Source of the DNA: Flavobacteriaceae bacterium
GTDB taxonomy: Bacteria > Bacteroidota > Bacteroidia > Flavobacteriales > Flavobacteriaceae
Reading direction: 5' to 3'
Assembly (NCBI GenBank): GCA_009827225.1
Contig: WUAI01000015.1
Span: forward strand, 1 to 64,000
Length of the DNA stretch: 64,000 nt
Shown here: positions 25,681 to 35,533 of the stretch, in pieces
Position numbering within the stretch: the first letter of the stretch is position 1
How the letters are laid out: each line of letters begins with the position of its first letter
The notes under the pieces: generated by a model
Databases searched by the model: none
Told to the model about the DNA's origin: nothing
Seen by the model: the letters and a program-made list of their open reading frames with translations, nothing else
Made by a program: the position numbers and the translations under genes

Positions 25681-25684
25681 CAGT

Positions 25685-26332
25685 ATGGTTTTAAACAAAG
25701 AAACAGCCCAAAAAACAGCTGAGTTATTGCTGCAAATTAATGCAATTAAATTACAACCACAAAACCCGTTTACTTGGGCTTCGGGATGGAAATCTCCGAT
25801 CTACTGTGATAACCGTATTACCTTGTCTTATCCGATGATTCGTAATTTCATTCGGGAAAATCTCGCCAATCAAATTGAAGATTTATATGGAAAGCCGGAT
25901 GTTATTGCCGGTGTAGCCACTGGGGCCATTGGGATTGGTATGCTTGTTGCAGACTATCTGAACCTTCCGTTCTGCTATATTCGGCCGGAACCAAAAAAGC
26001 ACGGTCGGCAAAACCAGATCGAGGGAAATCTCGAGGCGAACCAAAACGTAGTGGTTGTGGAAGACCTCATCAGCACAGGGAGAAGTAGCTTGCAGGCCGT
26101 TGAAGCGATTCGGGGCATAGAAGCTAATGTGAAAGGAATGGTTGCGATTTTTTCGTACGGATTTGAAACTGCTGATGAAAATTTTAAAAATGCCGGGGTG
26201 CAATTAAATACGCTTAGCGATTATCCAAATCTTCTCGAACAAGCAGAGAAGTCACAATATATTTCTTCCGAAGAGGTAGAAACCTTAACCCAATGGCGAG
26301 AGAATCCGTCGGAATGGAAAGGGGTATCTTAA
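25685..26332 (+). CDS. pyrE: orotate phosphoribosyltransferase
   Basis: Pyrimidine biosynthesis: orotate plus PRPP gives OMP. It is 215 aa from the ATG at 25685; the 43 residues before it in the longer frame are the reverse strand of the NUDIX gene. Motifs: FTWASGWKSPIYCDNR near the N-terminus, VIAGVATGAIGIG, and the PRPP loop VVVVEDLISTGRSS around 119-132. It is followed 17 bases later by the SRPBCC gene. Confidence 0.96.
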   Translation: MVLNKETAQKTAELLLQINAIKLQPQNPFTWASGWKSPIYCDNRITLSYPMIRNFIRENLANQIEDLYGKPDVIAGVATGAIGIGMLVADYLNLPFCYIRPEPKKHGRQNQIEGNLEANQNVVVVEDLISTGRSSLQAVEAIRGIEANVKGMVAIFSYGFETADENFKNAGVQLNTLSDYPNLLEQAEKSQYISSEEVETLTQWRENPSEWKGVS

Positions 26333-26349
26333 AATCCAAATCTTAATTC

Positions 26350-26742
26350 ATGGAATTAAAAAGTAAAAAAGTAACCGTTCAAAAATCGGCAGAAGAACTT
26401 TGTAGTTTTTTGAGTGACGTAAAGAATTTCGAACTATTAATGCCTGAGAACACCAGCAAATTTGAAGTGATTCGTGAGGATGCCTTTGTTTTTGCCCTGA
26501 AAGGGATGCCGGAAATTGCCTTAGAGGTGAAAGAGGTGCAATCTCCCAACAAAGTAGTACTGGGTGCCATGAGTGATAAAATTCCATTTACACTGGAAGG
26601 GCAAATTTCGGAAATCGATGATACTTCTTCGGAGGCAGAACTTCTGTTTTCTGGGGAGTTTAATGCGATGATGGCTATGATGATTAAGGGGCCTATCACA
26701 AAATTTCTGGAAACATTGACCGATCAAATGGCCGCGGTTTAA
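26350..26742 (+). CDS. SRPBCC (START/Bet v1-like) family protein
   Basis: A 130-aa cytoplasmic protein. It starts with KKVTVQKSAEELCSFLSD, continues through NFELLMPENTSKFEV and ends with an amphipathic helix, the layout of polyketide-cyclase/SRPBCC ligand-binding folds. The ligand is unknown. It is co-directional with pyrE and overlaps birA by four bases tail to tail (shared TTAA). Confidence 0.75.
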   Translation: MELKSKKVTVQKSAEELCSFLSDVKNFELLMPENTSKFEVIREDAFVFALKGMPEIALEVKEVQSPNKVVLGAMSDKIPFTLEGQISEIDDTSSEAELLFSGEFNAMMAMMIKGPITKFLETLTDQMAAV

Positions 26743-27470
26743 TTCAGTAAGCGAATCTCTTTTAAACCGAACATTAATATTTCTTCGGATTCGGTTTCGA
26801 CTTGTAGTTTGCCGTCATCGGTAACTCCTCTAATGATTCCGTTCCATTTCTGACCTTCTGCATTCTCAAATACAGATACCTGATCTCTTCTGAAGAGTTC
26901 ATTTTCATACTGAGCCTTCAGGGTCGATGAACTCATAGCATCCAATTGATCAAGTTCGGATAAAAGTGTATCTCGAATGCTGCTTAAAAGTTGATTCAGG
27001 TCAAATTCCTTTCCGGTATGCATTCGCAGCGATATAGCATTCACAAGTTCCGGAAATTCATGATTGTTAACGTTCATCCCAATTCCAATCACGGTGGATA
27101 GAATTTTTCTCTTTCGAGTTTGGTTTTCAATAAGGATTCCCGCCAGTTTGCCGGAACCTGCCATTATGTCGTTGGGCCATTTAACTGAAATATTTTCAAT
27201 TCCCTGTGAGATCAAACTCTTTTTTAAGGCCAAAGAAACCACCCAATTCACCATGGCCTGCTTTTCTAAATCAAAATCCGAGAACCGCTTAAACACACTG
27301 AAGGTAAGGCTTTTGCCGGGTTCAGAGAACCAAGATGCCCCCTGTTGCCCTTTGCCTCTGGTTTGGTCGTAAGCCACAACGGTTGTCCCATCTTCCAATT
27401 CACTAACCTTACTCAATTGTTTCAAGTAGTGATTTGTGGAATCAATGGCACTAAGTTTGATTAATTTCAA
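26739..27470 (-). CDS. birA: biotin--[acetyl-CoA-carboxylase] ligase
   Basis: Attaches biotin to the carboxyl carrier protein. At 243 aa it is the monofunctional form, lacking the N-terminal HTH of E. coli BirA. Motifs: TTVVAYDQTRGKGQQGASW (biotinyl-AMP loop), SVKWPNDIM and GKLAGILIEN. The start appears to be TTG, directly before KLIKLSAIDSTN, the standard N-terminus; there is no ATG upstream. Confidence 0.93.
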   Translation of the reverse strand: MKLIKLSAIDSTNHYLKQLSKVSELEDGTTVVAYDQTRGKGQQGASWFSEPGKSLTFSVFKRFSDFDLEKQAMVNWVVSLALKKSLISQGIENISVKWPNDIMAGSGKLAGILIENQTRKRKILSTVIGIGMNVNNHEFPELVNAISLRMHTGKEFDLNQLLSSIRDTLLSELDQLDAMSSSTLKAQYENELFRRDQVSVFENAEGQKWNGIIRGVTDDGKLQVETESEEILMFGLKEIRLLN

Positions 27471-27529
27471 GTGAATTAATATTGTGTTAATGTTGCTTTA
27501 GAAAAACGCAACAAGAAACAAAAAAGTAA

Positions 27530-27537
27530 TAACTTTG
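27530..27537 (+). promoter_or_regulatory. promoter -7 element of the rsfS-ftsH operon
   Basis: TAACTTTG matches TAnnTTTG, 18 bases before the rsfS ATG at 27556. Confidence 0.45.
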
Positions 27538-27555
27538 CTCAAATAAAACTTTTGA

Positions 27556-27927
27556 ATGACAAATAAAGAAGTCGGAACAGATCAACTTGTAACACAAATA
27601 ATTAAAGGAATAGAAGAAGTAAAAGGACAGGACATACAAATCCTGGACTTGAGGGAGATCGAAAATACAGTATGTGACTACTTTATAATCTGTAACGGAA
27701 CTTCGAACACACAGGTAAATGCCATTGTTAATTCCATTCAAAAATTAGTCAGTAAAAGTCTTAAAGAAAAACCGTGGCACATAGAAGGAAGCGATAATGC
27801 AGAGTGGGTATTGATGGATTATGTGCATGTTGTCGTTCATGTTTTCCAGAAACACATAAGGGAATTCTATGATATCGAAGGCCTCTGGGGCGATGCCAGG
27901 ACGGTGACAATACAAACAACATATTAA
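27556..27927 (+). CDS. rsfS: ribosomal silencing factor RsfS
   Basis: A 123-aa protein that binds ribosomal protein L14 and blocks subunit joining in slow growth. The fold is shown by GQDIQILDLREI, CDYFIICNGTS, the basic KPWHIEG, and WVLMDYVHVVVHVF. It is followed 12 bases later by ftsH, a pairing I recall as common in Bacteroidetes. Confidence 0.95.
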   Translation: MTNKEVGTDQLVTQIIKGIEEVKGQDIQILDLREIENTVCDYFIICNGTSNTQVNAIVNSIQKLVSKSLKEKPWHIEGSDNAEWVLMDYVHVVVHVFQKHIREFYDIEGLWGDARTVTIQTTY

Positions 27928-27939
27928 AAAGAAAGCCTT

Positions 27940-29895
27940 ATGGCGAATGAGAATAAAAAACCGGAAGCTAAAAAACCTAAATTCAATGCTTATTGGATTT
28001 ATATAGGGATCTTCCTGTTATTCATTGGGATTCAGTTTTTTGGTGGTAATAGCTGGACACAACCCAGAAAGACTACTCAAGCCGAATTTCAGCAATACCT
28101 GAAAGATGGTGATGTTGAAAAGATAGAGATCATCAATAAAAAGACTGCGAAGGTTTATCTTACTCCTGAAGCGAGACAAAAAGAGGTACACTCTAACAAA
28201 TCTTCCAACACTTTACTGGCTCCAGGAGCCAATGATCCCGTCTATGAATTTGAATTTGGGGACTTACAGAATTTCGAAAACAGCATTTACCAGATAAAAC
28301 AGGATAATGAACTGGATACCGCCGTCGTGTGGGATACCAACTCGAATATGTGGGGCGAACTGCTGCTTACCCTATTACCGTTTGTGATCATTATTGGGAT
28401 ATGGATCTTCATTATGCGCCGAATGTCTTCGGGCGCAGGTGGAGGAGCCGGTGGACAAATTTTCAATATCGGAAAGTCTAAAGCAAAACTCTTTGACGAA
28501 AAAGCCGATGTAAAAACTTCATTTAAGGATGTAGCCGGTTTGGAAGGTGCCAAAGAAGAAGTACAGGAAATTGTGGATTTCTTAAAGAACCCTACCAAAT
28601 ACACTTCCTTAGGAGGAAAAATTCCAAAAGGAGCATTACTTGTAGGACCTCCGGGTACGGGGAAAACCTTGTTGGCTAAAGCAGTTGCTGGAGAAGCCAG
28701 AGTTCCGTTTTTCTCACTTTCCGGTTCAGATTTCGTTGAAATGTTTGTAGGGGTGGGTGCCTCCAGGGTGAGAGACCTTTTCAAGCAGGCTAAAGAGAAA
28801 TCACCTTCCATCATATTTATTGATGAAATTGACGCTATTGGTCGTGCCAGGGGAAAGAATAACTTCTCGGGCTCGAATGATGAACGTGAAAATACTTTGA
28901 ATCAGCTACTAACCGAAATGGACGGTTTTGGCACGAATACCAATGTGATTGTATTAGCGGCTACCAACCGGGCTGATGTGCTTGACAAAGCCTTGATGCG
29001 TGCCGGTCGATTCGATCGTCAGATCTATGTTGATCTTCCCGATGTTAGGGAAAGAAAAGAAATTTTCGAGGTACACCTAAGACCATTGAAAAAGGATGAC
29101 TCGGTGGATACCGAATTCCTGGCGCGTCAAACTCCGGGATTCTCGGGTGCTGATATTGCCAATGTGTGTAATGAAGCGGCTTTGATTGCAGCAAGAAATG
29201 AAAAGAAAGCAGTAGGAAAACAAGATTTCCTCGATGCGGTAGATCGTATTGTTGGAGGTCTGGAGAAAAAGAATAAGATCATCACACCGGATGAGAAAAA
29301 GGCAATTGCCTTTCATGAGGCGGGTCATGCCACTGTAAGCTGGATGCTGGAACATGCGGCTCCGTTGGTAAAAGTGACCATTGTCCCCAGAGGACAATCC
29401 CTGGGTGCTGCCTGGTATCTTCCTGAAGAACGGCTTATCGTTCGCCCGGAACAAATGTTGGACGAAATGTGTGCCACCATGGGAGGAAGAGCAGCAGAAA
29501 AAGTAATATTCGGTAAGATATCCACAGGGGCGTTAAGCGACCTTGAGAAAGTTACTAAGCAAGCTCGTGCTATGGTCACAGTTTATGGATTGAATGAAAA
29601 AATCGGGAACCTGACGTATTATGATTCATCCGGACAAACCGATTACAATTTCAGCAAACCATATAGTGAAAAAACGGCCGAGCTCATCGATAAGGAAATT
29701 TCCAATATCATCGAGGCTCAATACCAAAGAGCCATTGATCTATTGGAGAAAAACAAAGATAAACTCACAGAACTTGCCAACGAATTACTGGAAAAAGAGG
29801 TGATTTTTAAGGAGAGTCTGGAAAGAATCTTTGGTAAACGTCCTTTCGAAAAAAAAGAACTTCCCAGCATCGAACCTAAAATTGCAACCTCATAA
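27940..29895 (+). CDS. ftsH: ATP-dependent zinc metalloprotease FtsH
   Basis: Membrane-bound AAA+ protease of 651 aa. There are two transmembrane helices (about 18-36 and 140-158) around a periplasmic segment. Walker A is [13 protein letters not shown], Walker [12 protein letters not shown], the second region of homology ends RAGRFDRQ, and the zinc site is FHEAGHATV. It degrades unassembled membrane proteins and regulatory proteins. A promoter at 29968 suggests the following lipid genes can be expressed separately. Confidence 0.97.
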   Translation: MANENKKPEAKKPKFNAYWIYIGIFLLFIGIQFFGGNSWTQPRKTTQAEFQQYLKDGDVEKIEIINKKTAKVYLTPEARQKEVHSNKSSNTLLAPGANDPVYEFEFGDLQNFENSIYQIKQDNELDTAVVWDTNSNMWGELLLTLLPFVIIIGIWIFIMRRMSSGAGGGAGGQIFNIGKSKAKLFDEKADVKTSFKDVAGLEGAKEEVQEIVDFLKNPTKYTSLGGKIPKGALLVGPPGTGKTLLAKAVAGEARVPFFSLSGSDFVEMFVGVGASRVRDLFKQAKEKSPSIIFIDEIDAIGRARGKNNFSGSNDERENTLNQLLTEMDGFGTNTNVIVLAATNRADVLDKALMRAGRFDRQIYVDLPDVRERKEIFEVHLRPLKKDDSVDTEFLARQTPGFSGADIANVCNEAALIAARNEKKAVGKQDFLDAVDRIVGGLEKKNKIITPDEKKAIAFHEAGHATVSWMLEHAAPLVKVTIVPRGQSLGAAWYLPEERLIVRPEQMLDEMCATMGGRAAEKVIFGKISTGALSDLEKVTKQARAMVTVYGLNEKIGNLTYYDSSGQTDYNFSKPYSEKTAELIDKEISNIIEAQYQRAIDLLEKNKDKLTELANELLEKEVIFKESLERIFGKRPFEKKELPSIEPKIATS

Positions 29896-29967
29896 ATAAG
29901 TTGCTGCTGGTTTATAGAATGAGCGAAGGTTTAAACTATCGATGCTCTCATTTCGTGATAGATTTTA

Positions 29968-29975
29968 TATCTTTG
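29968..29975 (+). promoter_or_regulatory. promoter -7 element of the LUD-cdsA-psd-ACBP operon
   Basis: TATCTTTG fits TAnnTTTG in the 115-bp gap between ftsH and the LUD gene. Confidence 0.45.
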
Positions 29976-30010
29976 AGAAAAAACGTACAAACTCCTCAAG
30001 ATAACACTAA

Positions 30011-30613
30011 ATGAGTCTGTTCAAGAGACTTTTGAAATCCAAAGCTAAGTCAGATGAAAAAGCAAAACAATCTGACCATAGCAAGTATTTCCCTGAGGAG
30101 AAACTACCCATAGACGAAAAGTTCACCTACAATTTCAATAAAAACGGAGGAAAGTTCCTATACTGCGAAAACTGGGACGAAATCTCGGAAGCTTTTGACA
30201 ACATTTTACTGGAAAATGACTGGTATGAAAAGGAAGTTTTTTGCATCGATGATAAGTTGATTCAGAAATTTGACGGATACAATCTAAACTTCAGTAAAAG
30301 CTTCCAATCAGCCTTCTTTTTTTCCACTTGCGAGTCCCTGGTGGCTAACAACGGTTCTATACTTTTATCGTCGAACCAGATCAAAGAGAAAAAGCTTCAT
30401 GAGCTCCCATCCAATTTCGTAATATTCGCCACTACCAGTCAATTGGTGGAGAACATCAGTGAAGGACTTCGCATCATTAAGAATCAAAGCCGACAATCCA
30501 TTCCGAGCAATATCACTACGATTCAGGACTTCGAAAGCAATAAGGAAAAAGATTTTATGAGTTATGGAAGTAGCACAAAAAACCTATATTTGCTGCTGCT
30601 TGAAGACTTATAA
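30011..30613 (+). CDS. LUD domain protein (LutC/YkgG-like)
   Basis: A 200-aa cytoplasmic protein with the LUD fold: after a charged N-terminus comes EAFDNILLENDWYEKE, then CESLVANNGSILLSS, LPSNFVIFATTSQLV and YGSSTKNLYLLLLEDL. LutC-type proteins act with LutA/LutB in lactate oxidation; neither partner is here, and the gene instead precedes phospholipid genes, three bases before cdsA. Its role is therefore uncertain. Confidence 0.75.
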   Translation: MSLFKRLLKSKAKSDEKAKQSDHSKYFPEEKLPIDEKFTYNFNKNGGKFLYCENWDEISEAFDNILLENDWYEKEVFCIDDKLIQKFDGYNLNFSKSFQSAFFFSTCESLVANNGSILLSSNQIKEKKLHELPSNFVIFATTSQLVENISEGLRIIKNQSRQSIPSNITTIQDFESNKEKDFMSYGSSTKNLYLLLLEDL

Positions 30614-30616
30614 TCA

Positions 30617-31420
30617 ATGAAAGAACTTATTGTTCGCGGTATTTCGGGATTGCTTTATATCTCGATCATTCTTATAGCCTTGTTCGCTTCCCGTGAGTGG
30701 TTCTTGATTCTCTTTTTTGTTTTAGGATTGATTACAATTTCAGAGTTTCTCCGTTTGGTAAGACTGAAGAGTATCCTATCCTATCTTATCTTCGGTTTCC
30801 TGTTCTACGTTCTCAGTTATAGGATGATGGAGCCCAATGCGATTGCCCTGTACGCAATACTTGCGATTTTCATCAATTTGTTTTTGATGAAAGATCTATT
30901 GGTAGTTAGTAAGATTCCGATGTTTGAAAAAAAGAAATACATCGCTTTGATATTCTATCTCATCGCGGGATTTGTGTTCCTTACTTTGATCCCTTTTAAA
31001 AACGGAATCTTTAACCCAATGATCATCGTTGGGATATTCATCCTTATTTGGGCCAACGATAGTTTTGCCTATCTCATTGGGAAGAATTTTGGAAAAAGAA
31101 AGTTGCTGGAGCGAGTATCACCCAAAAAGACCATCGAAGGATTTATCGGAGGGCTCGCCGGAACTTTATTGAGCGGATTCCTTATCTTTAACTATACGAA
31201 CATGCATTCGCTGCAGGTATGGCTGGCACTGGCGGTTATCGTGACCTTTTTGGGTACCACGGGCGACCTGATCCAATCAAAATTCAAGCGCCAGGCAGGA
31301 GTTAAAGACAGCGGAACCCTGATGCCAGGACATGGTGGTATTTATGATCGATTGGACAGTGTGATTTATACGAGCCCATTCATCTATGCATTTTTGGAAA
31401 TCGTTGAATATGTTTCATAA
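30617..31420 (+). CDS. cdsA: phosphatidate cytidylyltransferase
   Basis: Membrane enzyme making CDP-diacylglycerol from phosphatidic acid and CTP. The 267 aa carry about eight hydrophobic helices. The family signature is at the C-terminus: GDLIQSKFKRQAGVKDSGTL followed by MPGHGGIYDRLDS, including the metal-binding Asp residues; VSPKKTIEGFIGG lies upstream. The stop region overlaps the psd start by 11 bases, so the two are translationally coupled. Confidence 0.95.
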   Translation: MKELIVRGISGLLYISIILIALFASREWFLILFFVLGLITISEFLRLVRLKSILSYLIFGFLFYVLSYRMMEPNAIALYAILAIFINLFLMKDLLVVSKIPMFEKKKYIALIFYLIAGFVFLTLIPFKNGIFNPMIIVGIFILIWANDSFAYLIGKNFGKRKLLERVSPKKTIEGFIGGLAGTLLSGFLIFNYTNMHSLQVWLALAVIVTFLGTTGDLIQSKFKRQAGVKDSGTLMPGHGGIYDRLDSVIYTSPFIYAFLEIVEYVS

Positions 31421-32060
31421 AGAAGGACATAAAATTATAGCCATTACTTTCATTATTATCGCGGCCCTCGGTGTGTCCGTTAATCATTGGATTCAAATTG
31501 AATGGTTGCGTGTTTCTCTGCTTTTAGTATTATTAGTATTACTGGTTCTGATCCTTCAGTTTTTCCGAAACCCCAACCGCAATTTTACGCCCAATACACA
31601 GCAGGTTTTATCTCCGGTAGATGGTAAAGTGGTAGTCATTGAAGAGGTTTTTGAAAAAGAGTATTTTAATGAAAAACGGCTTCAGATTTCAGTATTCATG
31701 TCGCCGTTAAACGTGCATGTAACTCGTTATCCTGTGGCAGGAGATGTGGTGTACAGTAAATATCACCCGGGAAAATATCTGGTTGCCTGGCATCCAAAGT
31801 CGAGTGAAGAAAATGAACGTACCACTGTGGTGGTGAACTCTCCTGAGTTTGGGGATGTCCTTCACCGCCAGATAGCTGGCGCCATGGCGCGGAGGATAGT
31901 AAATTATGCGGAAGAAGGACAAACCGTAGATCAGACGGCAGACAGTGGTTTTATCAAGTTTGGATCCAGAGTGGACGTTTTCCTTCCATTAGACGCAAAA
32001 GTGCAGGTTTCGCTAAACGACAAAGTTAAAGGTGGGTTGAGTATACTGGCAACGCGATGA
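31410..32060 (+). CDS. psd: phosphatidylserine decarboxylase (short, PSD-A type)
   Basis: Converts phosphatidylserine to phosphatidylethanolamine. It is 216 aa from the ATG at 31410. One or two N-terminal hydrophobic helices (about 8-48) anchor it. SPVDGKVV and the core HVTRYPVAG are conserved. The self-cleavage site is GS in IKFGSRVDVFLP near the C-terminus, where Ser becomes the pyruvoyl group, so the small alpha chain is about 35 residues. The product is made from the CDP-DAG pathway started by the preceding gene. Confidence 0.93.
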   Translation: MFHKEGHKIIAITFIIIAALGVSVNHWIQIEWLRVSLLLVLLVLLVLILQFFRNPNRNFTPNTQQVLSPVDGKVVVIEEVFEKEYFNEKRLQISVFMSPLNVHVTRYPVAGDVVYSKYHPGKYLVAWHPKSSEENERTTVVVNSPEFGDVLHRQIAGAMARRIVNYAEEGQTVDQTADSGFIKFGSRVDVFLPLDAKVQVSLNDKVKGGLSILATR

Positions 32061-32063
32061 GTT

Positions 32064-32330
32064 ATGGATTCCAAAGACCTCGATATTGCCTTTAAGAAAG
32101 CCGTAAGAAGTATCAACGAGCACACCGATCCCTTTCCTGCCGATGTATTACTAAAATTATACGCTTACTATAAAAGGGCCACGAACGATCAATCTTCTCC
32201 CAGTAGCAGTAATCCATTGATCAATGCCTTCAAGACCAATGCCTTGTTTCAAATTCCCGAAATTACCGAGAATGAGGCAAAACGCCTGTACATCGAGACT
32301 GTTAACCATTATTTTTTATACCGGAAATAA
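32064..32330 (+). CDS. acyl-CoA-binding protein
   Basis: An 88-aa four-helix ACBP: DLDIAFKKAVRSINEHTD, then LLKLYAYYKRAT, with the conserved YKRAT binding patch and a C-terminal helix containing KRLYIETVNHYF. It carries long-chain acyl-CoA esters. ACBP is mainly eukaryotic and scattered in bacteria; position three bases after psd implies a role in supplying acyl chains to membrane lipid synthesis. It ends one base from the valS stop on the other strand. Confidence 0.9.
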   Translation: MDSKDLDIAFKKAVRSINEHTDPFPADVLLKLYAYYKRATNDQSSPSSSNPLINAFKTNALFQIPEITENEAKRLYIETVNHYFLYRK

Positions 32331-32331
32331 A

Positions 32332-34962
32332 CTATTGCAAACTCGCCAGACTCGCTTTTAGAGTTTCGATTTTGGCCAAAGCATCTGCCTCTTTTTGTTT
32401 CTCCATCGCCACTACCTTCTCCGGGGCATTGTTTACAAAACGTTCGTTCTTCAATTTCCCCTGAACACTCTTCAGAAAGCCCTCTGTGTACTTCAATTCT
32501 TCTGAAATTTTCGCAATTTCTTCTTCAACGTTAATAGCACCGGATACAGGAATAAAATACTCGTTCGACTTCACGCGGAAAGTAAGTGCCCCATCCAGTT
32601 TTTCGGTGGTGTAATTGAGTTCTGAAAGATTCCCTAGTTTTCGAATCACCGGATCGAATCGTTCCGATGTGCTTTCAGAATTAATCACCGACATGGAGAT
32701 CGTTTCTTTGAAAGATATATTCTTCTCCTTTCGAATTGTACGAATACCTGATATCACTTCCGAAGCAAAATCAAATTCACCGATAATCGATTCATCAAAG
32801 GACTCGGTAACCGGCCATTTGGCAACAATGAGGGCTTCTTCAGGCTTTCTATCGGTAATATGTTGCCAGATTTCTTCAGAAATAAAAGGAACAAAAGGGT
32901 GCAGAATTTTTAAGTTTTCCTCTAAAATCCGGATCACGCTTTGTTGGGTAGTTGCTGAAATAGGCTCCCCATAACCCGGTTTCACCATTTCGAGGAACCA
33001 GGAACAGAAATCATCCCATATCAACTTGTAGGTAGTCATCAAAGCATCACTAATCCGATATTTCGAATAATGATCTTCGATTTCTGCAATTGACTTCTGA
33101 AACTTTTGCTGATACCATTCGATCGCAATGGTGGATGCTTCCGTCTCCTTTTTCTCTTCTGAAACCTCCCATCCATCAATAAGTCGGTAGGCATTCCATA
33201 TCTTGTTCACAAAGGCACTTCCCTGCTTACAGAGGTCAGTATCGAACATAAGGTCGTTCCCGGCGGGTGAACTCAAAAGCATCCCAACACGAACACCATC
33301 GGCGCCATACGTATTTATCAATTCAATTGGATCAGGTGAATTACCGAGGGACTTACTCATCTTTCGACGTTGTTTGTCCCTAACGATACCCGTTAGATAC
33401 ACGTTCGAAAAAGGTTTCTCGTTACGGTATTCATATCCGGCAATAATCATCCTTGCCACCCAAAAAAATAAAATTTCAGGTGCAGTCACCAGGTCGTTGG
33501 TAGGATAATAGTAGGCTACTTCTTCATTTTCCGGTTCCAGGATTCCGTTGAAAACACTGATGGGCCATAACCAGGACGAAAACCAGGTGTCGAGTACATC
33601 AGGGTCCTGTGAAAGATCACTTGCTGTTAAGTCAGAATTTCCGGAAGCTTCACGAGCCAATGAGAGGGCCTCCTCGGCTGTTTCTGCCACCACAAAATCT
33701 TCTTTTCCGTCTCCGTAGTAGTAAGCAGGAATCTGGTGTCCCCACCAAAGCTGACGGCTTATGTTCCAATCGCGCACATTCTCCATCCAGTGACGATAGG
33801 TATTGATGAATTTTTCCGGAACAAGATGTACGTCCTTTTCCAAAACCGCATCCAATGCTGGTTGTGCAAGCTCCTTCATCTTCAAGAACCACTGATCGCT
33901 CAATTTTGGTTCGATCACAGCTCCGGTTCGCTCACTGGTACCCACCTTGTTTAAATGCTGTTCGATTTTGGAAATAACCCTAAGTTCTTTTAGTTCTTTT
34001 ACAATCTCCTTACGCGCTACGAATCGATCTTTCCCTTCATAATGCATTCCGAAGCTATTCAAAGAACCATCGTCATTCAAAATATCGATCACCTCCAATT
34101 GGTGTTTGTCACCCAGCATCTTATCGTTTTCATCATGTGCAGGTGTCACTTTCAGACAACCGGTACCAAATTCCATGCTCACATATTCATCCTCGATGAT
34201 GGGTACTACACGGTTACAAATGGGCACAATGGCATTCTTGCCTTTTAAATGCTGGTATCTTTCGTCTTCCGGGTTGATACAAATGGCCGTGTCTCCTAAA
34301 ATCGTCTCCGGACGAGTAGTTGCGATCGTCAAATGATCGTCGCTTCCTTCAATTTGATAGTTCAGATAATAAAGGTTCCCTTGCTTTTCTTCATAGATCA
34401 CTTCCTCATCACTCAAGGTTGTTTGTGCCTGAGGATCCCAATTCACCATACGATATCCTCGGTAAATGTTCCCTTTCTTATAAAGATCGACGAATACTTT
34501 AATTACGGATTCCGACAAATCGTCATCCATGGTAAATTTAGTACGTTCCCAATCGCAGGACGCCCCTAATTTTTTTAATTGCTCAAGGATGATTCCACCA
34601 TGTTTATGGGTCCATTCCCAGGCATGTTCTATGAACTTTTCCCGACCAATATCGTTCTTATCAATTCCTTCTTCTTTGAGCTTATTTACAACTTTGGCCT
34701 CAGTAGCGATCGAGGCATGGTCTGTACCGGGCACCCAACAGGCATTGAAGCCCTTTAAACGGGCCCTGCGAATAAGAACATCCTGAATGGTATTATTAAG
34801 CATGTGCCCCATGTGCAATACACCAGTCACATTGGGGGGTGGAATAACAATGGTATAGGGCTCTCTGTCGTCCACTTCACTATGGAAGAAATCATGCTCC
34901 ATCCAGTAGCTATACCACTTATCTTCAACACTTTGTGCACTATATTTAGCGTCTAATGCCAT
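32332..34962 (-). CDS. valS: valine--tRNA ligase
   Basis: Class I aminoacyl-tRNA synthetase of 876 aa. The HIGH-type motif is [10 protein letters not shown] (about 48-57), the CP1 editing domain follows, and KMSKS occurs as KMSKSLGN (about 525-532). The C-terminal 100 residues include the Val-specific coiled coil. It is monocistronic, with a minus-strand TACTTTTG promoter element at 34992-34999. Confidence 0.97.
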   Translation of the reverse strand: MALDAKYSAQSVEDKWYSYWMEHDFFHSEVDDREPYTIVIPPPNVTGVLHMGHMLNNTIQDVLIRRARLKGFNACWVPGTDHASIATEAKVVNKLKEEGIDKNDIGREKFIEHAWEWTHKHGGIILEQLKKLGASCDWERTKFTMDDDLSESVIKVFVDLYKKGNIYRGYRMVNWDPQAQTTLSDEEVIYEEKQGNLYYLNYQIEGSDDHLTIATTRPETILGDTAICINPEDERYQHLKGKNAIVPICNRVVPIIEDEYVSMEFGTGCLKVTPAHDENDKMLGDKHQLEVIDILNDDGSLNSFGMHYEGKDRFVARKEIVKELKELRVISKIEQHLNKVGTSERTGAVIEPKLSDQWFLKMKELAQPALDAVLEKDVHLVPEKFINTYRHWMENVRDWNISRQLWWGHQIPAYYYGDGKEDFVVAETAEEALSLAREASGNSDLTASDLSQDPDVLDTWFSSWLWPISVFNGILEPENEEVAYYYPTNDLVTAPEILFFWVARMIIAGYEYRNEKPFSNVYLTGIVRDKQRRKMSKSLGNSPDPIELINTYGADGVRVGMLLSSPAGNDLMFDTDLCKQGSAFVNKIWNAYRLIDGWEVSEEKKETEASTIAIEWYQQKFQKSIAEIEDHYSKYRISDALMTTYKLIWDDFCSWFLEMVKPGYGEPISATTQQSVIRILEENLKILHPFVPFISEEIWQHITDRKPEEALIVAKWPVTESFDESIIGEFDFASEVISGIRTIRKEKNISFKETISMSVINSESTSERFDPVIRKLGNLSELNYTTEKLDGALTFRVKSNEYFIPVSGAINVEEEIAKISEELKYTEGFLKSVQGKLKNERFVNNAPEKVVAMEKQKEADALAKIETLKASLASLQ

Positions 34963-34991
34963 TTTTGGTCTAATTTTTGAAAAGTAATGTG

Positions 34992-34999
34992 CAAAAGTA
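34992..34999 (-). promoter_or_regulatory. promoter -7 element of valS
   Basis: Minus-strand TACTTTTG fits TAnnTTTG, 29 bases upstream of the valS ATG. Confidence 0.4.
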
Positions 35000-35090
35000 G
35001 TTATATCTACAGGATTATAAAAGTGAATAACTTATTTTGCAGGTTGCACAAAAGTTATATACTTTAGTAATCCTTTTAAATCGAAAAACC

Positions 35091-35486
35091 ATGAAAAAAA
35101 TTATTTTAGTAGCCGTAATCGCCCTAGTTAGTTTTGCTGCTAATGCTCAAGCCAAATTTCAGTTTGAGAAAGATGAAATTAACTATGGTAGCATAGAAAA
35201 GGGCAGCGACGGAGTACGTGAATTTAACTTTACCAATGTAGGTGATCAGGACCTAATAATCACCGATGTAAAGTCTAGCTGTGGATGTACCGTACCGGAA
35301 AAACCTACCGAAGCAATCGCTCCGGGTGAGAGTAGTTCCATAAAGGTAAAATACGATACAAATCGTGTAGGTAAAATCAGAAAAACCATTACAGTGTACT
35401 CGAATGCCGATGAACCCATTAAAGCCCTTAAAATAAAAGGAGAGGTACTACCTCAGGGAAAATCCGTTTTAGAGAAGACCGAATAA
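35091..35486 (+). CDS. DUF1573 domain secreted protein (copy 2)
   Basis: A 131-aa exported protein, paralogous to the one at 9076. The start at 35091 (MKKIILVAVIALVSFAANAQ) gives a clean signal peptide; upstream in-frame residues do not. The domain keeps INYGSIEKG, FNFTNVGDQ, SCGCTVPEKP, YSNADEPIKA and LKIKGEV. Unknown function, probably periplasmic or surface. It is monocistronic with a terminator. Confidence 0.88.
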   Translation: MKKIILVAVIALVSFAANAQAKFQFEKDEINYGSIEKGSDGVREFNFTNVGDQDLIITDVKSSCGCTVPEKPTEAIAPGESSSIKVKYDTNRVGKIRKTITVYSNADEPIKALKIKGEVLPQGKSVLEKTE

Positions 35487-35506
35487 CATTAATTCAAATA
35501 CAAAAG

Positions 35507-35533
35507 AAAACCGCCCTTGGAGGCGGTTTTTTT
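35507..35533. terminator. bidirectional terminator between DUF1573 copy 2 and the PDZ gene
   Basis: Perfect stem AAAACCGCC/GGCGGTTTT with a six-base loop and flanking A/T tracts. Confidence 0.85.
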
